Shown: positions 9,043 to 16,368 of the stretch, in pieces
Layout: every line of letters starts with the position of its first letter
Position numbering within the stretch: position 1 is the first letter of the stretch
Assembly (NCBI RefSeq): GCF_027107535.1
Contig: NZ_CP114283.1
Span: 7,626,001 to 7,690,000 of the forward strand
Source of the DNA: Streptomyces aurantiacus
GTDB lineage: Bacteria > Actinomycetota > Actinomycetes > Streptomycetales > Streptomycetaceae
DNA: 64,000 nt
Reading direction: 5' to 3'
Position numbers and translations under genes: made by a program
The notes under the pieces: generated by a model
What the model was told of the DNA's origin: nothing
The model's input: the letters and a program-made list of their open reading frames with translations, nothing else
The model's database searches: none

Positions 9043-9993
9043 TCAACCCTTGACCGCGCCGGTCAGCATGCCCTTCTTGAAGTGCTTCTGGACGAAGGGC
9101 GAGAGGAAGGCGACGGGGAGCAGGGCCAGCACCATGACCGCCATCTGGACGGCGAGCGCGGAGAGCTGGCCCGTCTTGATGGCCTGGCCCATGCCGACCG
9201 GCGGTTCCTGCTTCTGGACGAGCTGGATCATGACGTTCTGCAGCGGCATCATGTCCTGGTCGCTGAGGTAGATCGACGCGTTGAACCAGGCGCTCCAGTA
9301 GCCGACGGCGTAGAAGAGCGTGATCACCGCGATGACGGCGCGGGAGAGCGGCATCACGATCTGCCAGAGGATCCGCCAGTCCCCCGCTCCGTCGATCCGC
9401 GCGCTGTCGGTGAGTTCCGGCGAGATGCCCATGAAGAACGCCCGCAGGACCAGGATGTTGAAGACGCTGATCGCGCTCGGCAGGATCAGCGCGAGATACG
9501 TGTCCGTCAGCCCCAGCGACTGCACGAGCAGGTACGTGGGGATGAGGCCGGCGCCGAAGAACATCGTGGCGAGCAGGATCATCAGGAACCAGCGGTGCCC
9601 GACGGACCCGATGCGGGAGAGCCCGTACGCCGCGAGGATGGACACCGTCATCGAGAACACCGTGCCCACGAGCGTGACCCCCAGGCTGACGAGGGTGGCA
9701 CGGGTGACCTGGCCGCCGCTCAGCAGTTCCTGGTAGGCGATGAAGGTGATGCCCTTGGGGACCACCACCAGTCCGCCGGCCTCACTGATGGCCTGCTTCG
9801 AGGACAGGCTGGTGACGACGACGATCCACAGCGGGAACAGGACGGCGAGGCAGGCGACGGCCAGGACTATGCCTTTGCCGGCGAGTCCGGCCTTGTGGGG
9901 TTCCTCCTCCCAGGCGGGCCTCGGCGGGGCGGCCCAGCGTCCGGAAGTCCTCGGGCCGGGGGCCTTCGGCCGTTCCTCGGTGACAGCGCTCAC
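9043..9993 (-). CDS. ABC sugar transporter permease, MalG/YtcP type
   Basis: The 316-residue inner-membrane protein has six predicted TM helices and the permease EAA loop (ARIDGAGDWRILWQIVMPLSRAV). The C-terminus FVQKHFKKGMLTGAVKG is typical of the YtcP/LplC branch of CUT1 importers, which carry oligosaccharides. GTG at 9991-9993 is used because it overlaps the TGA of the preceding permease (GTGA). It pairs with the LplB-type permease and lipoprotein just upstream. The likely cargo is xyloglucan oligosaccharides, an inference from context. No ATPase gene accompanies the set. Confidence 0.9.
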   Translation of the reverse strand: MSAVTEERPKAPGPRTSGRWAAPPRPAWEEEPHKAGLAGKGIVLAVACLAVLFPLWIVVVTSLSSKQAISEAGGLVVVPKGITFIAYQELLSGGQVTRATLVSLGVTLVGTVFSMTVSILAAYGLSRIGSVGHRWFLMILLATMFFGAGLIPTYLLVQSLGLTDTYLALILPSAISVFNILVLRAFFMGISPELTDSARIDGAGDWRILWQIVMPLSRAVIAVITLFYAVGYWSAWFNASIYLSDQDMMPLQNVMIQLVQKQEPPVGMGQAIKTGQLSALAVQMAVMVLALLPVAFLSPFVQKHFKKGMLTGAVKG

Positions 9994-11087
9994 TTCTTGT
10001 ACACCCCCTGCTCGCCCATGAGATGGGCGACCTTGTTCGCGGCGAGGACGAGACCGAGACTGACCACGCCCTTGATCAGGCCCGCGGCTGCCGCGTAACT
10101 GAACTCCTGGTTGCGGACGCCGTTCCACCACACGAAGGTGTCGAGCACTTCCGCCGCGCCCGGTCCCACCGCGTCTCTCTGCAGCAGGATCTGTTCGAAG
10201 CCGACCGTGAGCGCGTCACCGACCCGCAGCACCAGGAGCAGGGCGATCACCGGCCGCAGTGCGGGCAGCGTGACGTGCCACATCCGGCGCCACCGGCCGG
10301 CCCCGTCCATCGCCGCGGCCTCGTACAGGTCGGGACTGACGGAGGCCAGTGCCGCGAGGAAGACGATGACGCCCCAGCCGGCGTCCTTCCAGACGCCCTC
10401 CGCCGTCACCAGGAACTTGAAGACCCCCGGGTCGGTCATGAGGTCGAAGCCCTCGTGGCCGTGCCGGCGCAGGGTCTGCGCGATGATGCCGGCGCCGCCG
10501 AAGATCTGCTGGAAGACGGTGATGACCAGCACCCAGGAGAAGAAGTGCGGGAGGTAGAGGATCGCCTGCGAGATCGCCCGCACCCGGGGCCTGAGCACGC
10601 TGTTGATGAGCAGCGCGAGCACGATCGGGATCGGGAAGAACAGCAGCAGCTGGAGCGAGAACAGGACGAACGTGTTCTGGACGGCGTCCCAGAACGCCGA
10701 GTCCTCGAAGATCCGTGAGAACTGCTCGAAGCCGACCCAGGGGCTGTGGAAGATGGCGACGAAGCCGTTGTCGCTGACGTACGGGTCGTACTCCTGGAAG
10801 GCGACGACGTTGCCCAGGATCGGTATGTAGTTGAAGACCAGGACCAGCAGGACGGCCGGCAGGGTCATCAGGACCAGCGTGCGGTCCCGCTTGAGGCGGG
10901 TCCTGAGCGTGCCGCCGTTCGCGGCCTTCTTCAGGGCCTTCTTCTCGGCTCGGGTGACCCCGCCGGGCCTGGCGGGTCTGCCGGGTCGGGCGGACCGGTG
11001 CCCCCCGGCGGAGGGTTCGGCGGTGTCGTCCGTCGTCGACGAAGGCGCTGTGCGCGGGGCGGCGCCCGGAGTGGTGCTGTGTGCCAC
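9990..11087 (-). CDS. ABC sugar transporter permease, LplB type
   Basis: The 365-residue protein has a basic, disordered N-terminal tail of about 65 residues (rich in RP, then KKALKKAANG), six TM helices and the EAA loop AAAMDGAGRWRRMWHVTLPALRP. It belongs to the LplB branch of binding-protein-dependent permeases. The start is GTG at 11085-11087, four bases after the stop of the binding-protein gene. It forms the heterodimer partner of the permease encoded next. Confidence 0.9.
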   Translation of the reverse strand: MAHSTTPGAAPRTAPSSTTDDTAEPSAGGHRSARPGRPARPGGVTRAEKKALKKAANGGTLRTRLKRDRTLVLMTLPAVLLVLVFNYIPILGNVVAFQEYDPYVSDNGFVAIFHSPWVGFEQFSRIFEDSAFWDAVQNTFVLFSLQLLLFFPIPIVLALLINSVLRPRVRAISQAILYLPHFFSWVLVITVFQQIFGGAGIIAQTLRRHGHEGFDLMTDPGVFKFLVTAEGVWKDAGWGVIVFLAALASVSPDLYEAAAMDGAGRWRRMWHVTLPALRPVIALLLVLRVGDALTVGFEQILLQRDAVGPGAAEVLDTFVWWNGVRNQEFSYAAAAGLIKGVVSLGLVLAANKVAHLMGEQGVYKK

Positions 11088-11091
11088 TTCG

Positions 11092-12774
11092 TCACCCCTG
11101 CGCGGAGCCGCTGTCGTCCAGCAGCTTCTTGTACCAGTCGCGCAGCTTGTCGCCGCCCTGGCTCTTCCACTCCGACACCGCCTGCTGCATGTCGCTGACC
11201 TTCTTGCGGCCGCGGACGACGCTGTCCTCCAGGTCCTCGAAGTCGTTGGAGAGGCTGGTGTAGCGGGCCGGTTCGGTGATCTGGAGCCCGAAGAAGGAGG
11301 ACTTCTTGGTGAAGGCCCCCATCCGCTGCTGCCACTCCACCTGCTCCTTCGCGATGTCCGGGAAGTCGGGGTGGGCGATGGTCGGGGCCGGGCTCGCGAG
11401 CATGACGAAGGCGTTCAGGACCTCCTGGTTGCCCTTGTCGTTCTTGGTGGGCACGCCGTCCTTGATGGTGTAGTGCGTGCCCTCCACCCCGTAGTTGGTG
11501 AGCATGAACTCCTTGGTGCCGTACGGGGCCGCGGTGACGTTCGCGGCGGCCAGCACGTCGTGGATCACCGCCTTCGACGCCTTCTTGTTGATGAAGGCGA
11601 AGATGCCGGCGGGCGAGGCGGCCCACAGCTGGGGGTCGCCCCCGTCATGGCCGAAGATGTCCATGCCGGATATGCGGAATTCCTTGTTCTGGGTGGCCTG
11701 TTCGGCCATCTTGCCCCACCAGTCCGAGATGTTCTGGTTGTACATCATGACCTGGCCGTCGGTGAAGCGCTGGCCCGCGTTGCCCTGGTTCGCCGCCCTG
11801 GCGTCGGGGTGGACGACACCCGCCGCGTACAGCTTGCGGGTCCACTCCAGTGCTTCGAGATACTCCTCGGTCTCGACCCGGTAGATCAGCTCGCCGTCGA
11901 CGAGGTTCCAGCCGAGCGACTTCTCGCTGCCGGACAGCACGCCGAAGCTGTTGAAGGCGGTCCACTTCATGTCGTCGCAGGCCCACACCTTCGCCTTGGC
12001 GTTGGTGATCTCCTTGGCGAGGGCCAGGAACTCGTCGGCGGAGGTGGGGACTTCGTACCCCTCCTTGTCGAAGACGTCCTTGCGGTAGAAGGGCACGATG
12101 CCCTGGACGGTGGGAGAGGGCTGCGGCAGGCCGCGCAGCTTGCCGCCGAAGATGGAGCGCTGCCAGGCGTCGGTCGGGATGGCCGCGAGGTTCGGGTACT
12201 CCTTGACCTTGTCGCCCGAGAGGTACGGGCCGAGGTCCGCCATCTTGCTGATGATGGCGCTGGGTATCTTGCCGCCCATGTTCCAGCTGGGGATCACCAC
12301 GACGTCCGGCATGTCACTGGAGGCGAGGACAGCGCCCAGCTTCTCGTCGTACGTGTTGCCGTCCTGGTTCTGCCAGACGATCTCGGCGCCGATCATCGCG
12401 TTCATCGCCGAGTAGTACGGGTTGCCGCCCTTCGGCGGCGAGCCCCAGAACGGCGAGATGATTTTGATGGTGCTGCCCTTGCCGAGCTTCCGCGGCACCG
12501 AGGTCTTCAGGCCGGCGAGCGAGAGCTTGCCGGTGAACCCGACAGCGGAGCCGTTCTTCGACGCGATGTCCGGCGTCACCACGTTCTGCGCCACGAAGGC
12601 GGGAAGGATCTTCTTCGCGTCCTTGCCCGAGGTCGTGCCCTCCTTGGAGCCGCTGTCGGAGCCACCGCAGGCGGCCAGCAGCGGCATCCCGCCGGTCACC
12701 GCGGCGGCAGCGACCGCCGTGGAGCCGAGGAAGCTTCTCCGGCTGGGAGCGGAGGAGGGGGAGTTCGGCGTCAT
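11092..12774 (-). CDS. ABC sugar-binding lipoprotein, LplA type
   Basis: The 560-residue extracellular solute-binding protein has a twin-arginine lipoprotein signal (SRRSFLGSTA) with lipobox LLAAC at about 33-37. Its large size and sequence (PFWGSPPKGGNPYYSAMN, YNQNISDWWG) fit the LplA-like family-1 binding proteins, often used for long or branched oligosaccharides. It is the first gene of the minus-strand operon SBP, permease, permease, GH74, GH42, GH95, GH12. The promoter at 12930-12958 carries a palindromic operator at its start point. Confidence 0.9.
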   Translation of the reverse strand: MTPNSPSSAPSRRSFLGSTAVAAAAVTGGMPLLAACGGSDSGSKEGTTSGKDAKKILPAFVAQNVVTPDIASKNGSAVGFTGKLSLAGLKTSVPRKLGKGSTIKIISPFWGSPPKGGNPYYSAMNAMIGAEIVWQNQDGNTYDEKLGAVLASSDMPDVVVIPSWNMGGKIPSAIISKMADLGPYLSGDKVKEYPNLAAIPTDAWQRSIFGGKLRGLPQPSPTVQGIVPFYRKDVFDKEGYEVPTSADEFLALAKEITNAKAKVWACDDMKWTAFNSFGVLSGSEKSLGWNLVDGELIYRVETEEYLEALEWTRKLYAAGVVHPDARAANQGNAGQRFTDGQVMMYNQNISDWWGKMAEQATQNKEFRISGMDIFGHDGGDPQLWAASPAGIFAFINKKASKAVIHDVLAAANVTAAPYGTKEFMLTNYGVEGTHYTIKDGVPTKNDKGNQEVLNAFVMLASPAPTIAHPDFPDIAKEQVEWQQRMGAFTKKSSFFGLQITEPARYTSLSNDFEDLEDSVVRGRKKVSDMQQAVSEWKSQGGDKLRDWYKKLLDDSGSAQG

Positions 12775-12905
12775 TGCGTCAACCCTTCATGGCGCACAGC
12801 AGGACACCCGGCGGTTCGGCCGTCGGCTGCGGTGTCTTGAGTGGAACTGGCTGAGCTGAAGCGGACCCAGGAGGAGTGCACACCCAGGAGCGGCGTCTTC
12901 GACAG

Positions 12906-12919
12906 TCGAAGCGCTTCGA
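12906..12919. promoter_or_regulatory. Operator palindrome 1 (importer operon)
   Basis: Perfect 14-bp palindrome TCGAAGCGCTTCGA, about 10 bases downstream of the minus-strand -10 box, over the expected transcription start. The central AAGCGCTT resembles LacI/GalR-family operators such as the CebR site TGGGAGCGCTCCCA. It is identical to the copy at 13088-13101. No LacI-family gene lies in the window. Confidence 0.8.
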
Positions 12920-12929
12920 TGTTGCTGCG

Positions 12930-12958
12930 AGGTTAAGTGAACGCCTGGGGGTGCACAA
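12930..12958 (-). promoter_or_regulatory. Predicted promoter of the xyloglucan importer operon
   Basis: On the minus strand -35 TTGTGC (12953-12958) and -10 TAACCT (12930-12935) are separated by 17 bp. The palindrome at 12906-12919 follows where RNA polymerase would start. The binding-protein gene begins at 12774, giving a leader of about 140 nt. Confidence 0.6.
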
Positions 12959-13058
12959 GAGCCGATTCCAACATTCCTGGGAGGTATGGAGGTCTGAACC
13001 AGTGCCTTTCAACTCTTGGGATGTCGGTGAGGATTCGGAGTTGTTGCGTCGGGGTGTC

Positions 13059-13087
13059 TTGACACCCGGCCATCCGTCGAATGAGCA
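13059..13087 (+). promoter_or_regulatory. Predicted promoter of the GH3 gene
   Basis: A consensus -35 TTGACA (13059-13064), a 17-bp spacer and -10 TGAGCA (13082-13087) are followed at the next base by the palindrome at 13088-13101. A repressor there would block initiation. The GH3 start lies at 13147. Confidence 0.65.
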
Positions 13088-13101
13088 TCGAAGCGCTTCG
13101 A
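13088..13101. promoter_or_regulatory. Operator palindrome 2 (GH3 gene)
   Basis: Second copy of TCGAAGCGCTTCGA, directly abutting the plus-strand -10 box. It lies 182 bp from copy 1, centre to centre, so the two divergent promoters could be co-repressed, perhaps with looping. Confidence 0.8.
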
Positions 13102-13146
13102 AAGTTCTTCGCGGCTTTTCCTCGTCTTCCGTAAAGGGATCCTCGC

Positions 13147-15984
13147 GTGACTGCACAAACGCCGCCTTTCCGCGACTCGCAGCTGCCGTTCGCGAAGCGC
13201 ATCGACGATCTTCTGTCGCGGCTCACCCTGGACGAACGGGTGGCGATGCTGCACCAGTTCGGGCCCGCGGTGGAGCGGCTCGGCATCGCCGCCTTCCGCA
13301 CCGGCCAGGAGGCGCTGCACGGGGTCGCCTGGATGGGCCCCGCGACGGTGTTCCCCCAGGCGGTCGGCCTGGGCGCGACCTGGAACGGGGAACTGGTACG
13401 CCGGGTGGGCGAGGCGGTCGCCACCGAGACCCGCACGATGCGCTCGCGCGACGACCGCGTCGGCCTCAACGTCTGGGCACCCACGGTCAATCTCCTGCGC
13501 CACCCCCTGTGGGGCAGGAACGAGGAGGGCTACTCGGAGGACCCGAAGCTGACCTCGGCGATCGCCACCGCGTACACCCGCGGGCTGCGCGGCGACCATC
13601 CCGCGTACTGGCGCACGGCGCCGGTCCTCAAGCACTGGCTCGCGCACAACAACGAGACGGACCGGGCCACCGGGTCGAGCTCCGTCCGCCCCCGCGTGCT
13701 GCACGAGTACGATCTGCGCGCCTTCCGTGAGACGGTCGAGGCGGGCGCGGTGGCCGGCGTGATGCCCGCGTACAACCTGGTCAACGGCCGCCCGAACCAC
13801 GTGTCGCCGTACCTGGACGAGCACCTGCGCGCCTGGACGGACCAGGAGCTGCTGGTCTGCTCGGACGCGGGCGCGCCCTCGAACCTGGTCGACTCCGAGC
13901 ACTACTTCGACACGCACGAGGAGGCGACGGCCGCGTCGCTGCTCGCCGGTGTCGACAGCTTCACGGACCACGGGACGGACAGCTCGAAGATCGTCGAACG
14001 GGTTCGAGGGGCCCTGGACCGGGGCCTGGTGACCGAGTCCGACATCGACGCGGCGGTCCGCCGCCAGCTCGCGGTCCGCTTCCGCCTCGGCGAGTTCGAC
14101 CCGCGCCTCGACCCGTACGCGGACAGCAAGGACTTCGACACCCCTGCACACCGGGCGCTCGCCCTGGAGGCGGCGGAACAGGCGGTGGTCCTGCTCAAGA
14201 ACGACGGCCTGCTCCCCCTCACCGACCCGGCGACCCGCGTCGCGGTGGTCGGCCTGCTCGCCGACGAGTGCAAGCTCGACTGGTACAGCGGCACCCTCAT
14301 CCACCGCTCCACACCGCTCGAAGGCCTGTACGAGCGTTTCGGCGCCGACCGGGTGGACTTCGCCGAGGGCGTGGACCGCGTACGTCTGAGGACCTCCGCC
14401 GGTACGTACCTGAGCGTCCCGCGGGCCGACGACGCGACCGACGAGGTCCGCGGCGCCGAGGGTGCGCTGGACCCGGCCCTTCTCGCGGGCCGCACCGACC
14501 TGCCTCCGCTGACCGCCGACGACACCGGGACCGAGCTCGCGCTGATCGACTGGGGCGACGGCGTCCTCACGTTCCGCGCTCCCGACGGCCGCTATCTGTC
14601 GGTCGCCGACGACGGCTTCGTACGCGCCTCCGCCGACCAGCCCGGCGGCTGGTTCGTGCAGGAGACGTTCCGCCTGGAACCGCACGACTCCCACGAGAAC
14701 GGTCACCTCCTGAGGCACGTCGCTACGGGTCGCTACGTCTCTGTGACCGCCGACGGCGTGAAGGTTGCCGACGAGAATCCGGAAATCCTGGAGCTGGAGT
14801 TCTCGGAGCGCGGCGAGGTCGCGGTGACGCGCGCGGCGGCCGGCGCCGACGTCGTCCTCGTGGTCGCGGGCAACGACCCGCACATCAACGGGCGCGAGAC
14901 GGAGGACCGCACCACGCTGGCGCTCCCCGCCCATCAGAGCCGCCTGCTGGCCGCCGCGAAGGCCGCGAACCCGCGCACGGCTCTGATCGTCACGTCCTCC
15001 TACCCCTACGCGCTCGACCCCACGGACCTGCCCGCGGTCCTGTGGACGGCCCACGGCGGTCAGGCGGCCGGTACCGCCCTGGCCCGTGTTCTCGCGGGGG
15101 ACGTCTCCCCGGCGGGCCGTCTGCCCCAGACCTGGTACGCCTCGGACACGGATCTGCCCGCTCTCCTCGACTACGACGTGATCGGCAGCCGCCAGACGTA
15201 TCTGTACTTCGAGGGCAGCCCGCTCTTCCCGTTCGGCCACGGCCTGTCGTACGCGTCCTTCGGGTACGGGGACTTCTCGGCGCGTGCCGGGGAGGAGTCC
15301 GTGCGGGTCACGTTCACGGTCACCAACACCGGTGACACCGAGGCCGACGAGGTGGCCCAGCTCTACGGCCGCCCCGTGAGTCCGTCCGTCCCGCGCCCCC
15401 GCCGCGCCCTGCTGGCCCACCGGCGCGTCCGTCTCGCCGCGGGCGCCTCCACCGAGCTGTCCTTCGAACTCCCGCTCGGCGCCTTCGAGTTCTGGGACGT
15501 CGCCCACGGCACGTGGCGTCTGGAACCCGGTGGCCACGAACTCCTCGTGGGCGCGTCCAGCGAGGACGTCCGCCTCCGCGGGACGGTCGAACTGGCCGGC
15601 ACCCCCGCCCTCCCGCGCCCGGTCCTCGAACACGGCCTGGCCGCCGTCGACTTCGACGAGCAGCGGGGCGCGGAGATCGTCGACCGCACGAAGCTCTCGG
15701 GCGACGCGGTCGCACCCGCGAACGCCGTCACGGCCGAACTGCTCTACCGGGCCTGCGACTTCGGCCCGGGGACCCACTCCGTCACGGTCGAGGCGTCGGG
15801 CGAGGGCACGGTCGAACTGACCCTGGACGACGGCCGGGTGATCGCCCGCCTCCACATCGCGCCCACGGCGGGCCCGTACGCCTACACCTCTGTCAGCACC
15901 CCGCTCCAGGCCTCCGGGGTCCGCGACCTGCGCATCGGACTGCGCGGCCCGCTGAGGCTCGCGCACGTCGGCTTCTCCGGTTGA
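13147..15984 (+). CDS. GH3 beta-glucosidase with inserted trefoil-like domain
   Basis: The 945-residue protein has a GH3 TIM barrel with nucleophile D240 (LVCSDAG) and a second domain with the acid/base motif ETEDRTTLALP (Glu near 583). The second domain is interrupted at about 411-551 by an insertion with three repeats ending G-x-Y-L/V-S-V (AGTYLSV, DGRYLSV, TGRYVSV), which resembles a fascin-type beta-trefoil. A fibronectin-like domain follows, and the last 100 residues look like a CBM6-type beta-sandwich. No signal peptide. Likely role: trimming unsubstituted beta-glucosyl ends of imported xyloglucan oligosaccharides. GTG start, with AAAGGGA upstream. Alternative: beta-xylosidase. Confidence 0.9.
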   Translation: MTAQTPPFRDSQLPFAKRIDDLLSRLTLDERVAMLHQFGPAVERLGIAAFRTGQEALHGVAWMGPATVFPQAVGLGATWNGELVRRVGEAVATETRTMRSRDDRVGLNVWAPTVNLLRHPLWGRNEEGYSEDPKLTSAIATAYTRGLRGDHPAYWRTAPVLKHWLAHNNETDRATGSSSVRPRVLHEYDLRAFRETVEAGAVAGVMPAYNLVNGRPNHVSPYLDEHLRAWTDQELLVCSDAGAPSNLVDSEHYFDTHEEATAASLLAGVDSFTDHGTDSSKIVERVRGALDRGLVTESDIDAAVRRQLAVRFRLGEFDPRLDPYADSKDFDTPAHRALALEAAEQAVVLLKNDGLLPLTDPATRVAVVGLLADECKLDWYSGTLIHRSTPLEGLYERFGADRVDFAEGVDRVRLRTSAGTYLSVPRADDATDEVRGAEGALDPALLAGRTDLPPLTADDTGTELALIDWGDGVLTFRAPDGRYLSVADDGFVRASADQPGGWFVQETFRLEPHDSHENGHLLRHVATGRYVSVTADGVKVADENPEILELEFSERGEVAVTRAAAGADVVLVVAGNDPHINGRETEDRTTLALPAHQSRLLAAAKAANPRTALIVTSSYPYALDPTDLPAVLWTAHGGQAAGTALARVLAGDVSPAGRLPQTWYASDTDLPALLDYDVIGSRQTYLYFEGSPLFPFGHGLSYASFGYGDFSARAGEESVRVTFTVTNTGDTEADEVAQLYGRPVSPSVPRPRRALLAHRRVRLAAGASTELSFELPLGAFEFWDVAHGTWRLEPGGHELLVGASSEDVRLRGTVELAGTPALPRPVLEHGLAAVDFDEQRGAEIVDRTKLSGDAVAPANAVTAELLYRACDFGPGTHSVTVEASGEGTVELTLDDGRVIARLHIAPTAGPYAYTSVSTPLQASGVRDLRIGLRGPLRLAHVGFSG

Positions 15985-16010
15985 GGGTCCGGACCAGCCC
16001 GACGGGAAAG

Positions 16011-16052
16011 GAAGGGGCCCGGCACCGGAAGGCATCGGTGCCGGGCCCCTTC
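16011..16052. terminator. Bidirectional terminator between GH3 and rpmF
   Basis: A 17-bp perfect stem (GAAGGGGCCCGGCACCG, 16011-16027, pairing with 16036-16052) with an 8-nt loop lies between convergent stops at 15984 and 16072. Confidence 0.88.
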
Positions 16053-16071
16053 GTCCGGGGGAGGCGGGAGG

Positions 16072-16242
16072 TCACCCCTCGGGCCGGATGAGCCCGCGCT
16101 CGTAGGCACGGATCAGGCGGCGGGGCACCGCGTACTCCCGCCCGTCGACGTGGAACGGGACGAGATCGGGGGTCGCCGCCTTCCACTGGGACCTGCGGTG
16201 ACGGGTGTTGGAGCGGGACATCTTGCGCTTCGGGACGGCCAT
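16072..16242 (-). CDS. rpmF: 50S ribosomal protein L32, zinc-free paralog
   Basis: The 56-residue product begins [20 protein letters not shown], a canonical L32 N-terminus. It contains no cysteine, so the zinc-ribbon CxxC pairs of the housekeeping L32 are absent. Bacteria make such C-minus paralogs under zinc starvation to release zinc from ribosomes. A Zur-box-like sequence lies at 16258-16272. A -10-like TAGAGT (16250-16255, minus strand) is only 7 bases from the ATG and no Shine-Dalgarno is visible, so the mRNA may be leaderless. In Streptomyces these paralogs are known Zur targets. Confidence 0.93.
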   Translation of the reverse strand: MAVPKRKMSRSNTRHRRSQWKAATPDLVPFHVDGREYAVPRRLIRAYERGLIRPEG

Positions 16243-16257
16243 GCCCGGCACTCTACC

Positions 16258-16272
16258 TGAAAATGATTGTCA
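16258..16272 (-). promoter_or_regulatory. Zur box upstream of zinc-free rpmF
   Basis: Minus-strand TGACAATCATTTTCA is a close match to the 15-bp actinobacterial Zur consensus (TGA-N-AAT-N-ATT-TTCA type). It sits in the spacer just upstream of the predicted -10, the position expected for repression by Zn-Zur. Confidence 0.82.
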
Positions 16273-16315
16273 CTAGCTATAGGGGTTCCGCCCCTGGGGA
16301 CCCAGGTCACACGAC

Positions 16316-16352
16316 GACGGCCGGAGCCCCCGCACAGCGGGCTCCGGCCGTC
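16316..16352. terminator. Hairpin terminator after the aldehyde dehydrogenase gene
   Basis: A 14-bp perfect stem (GACGGCCGGAGCCC, 16316-16329, with 16339-16352) with a 9-nt loop lies 17 bases past the stop of the minus-strand dehydrogenase and isolates it from rpmF. Confidence 0.85.
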
Positions 16353-16368
16353 GCTCCGGCGCCAGGTC

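Noticed and set aside
13009..16035. Very long open frame on the minus strand opposite the GH3 gene
   Set aside because: Arg/Gly/Val-rich read-through of high-G+C DNA with no family motif; the plus-strand GH3 frame has clear catalytic motifs.
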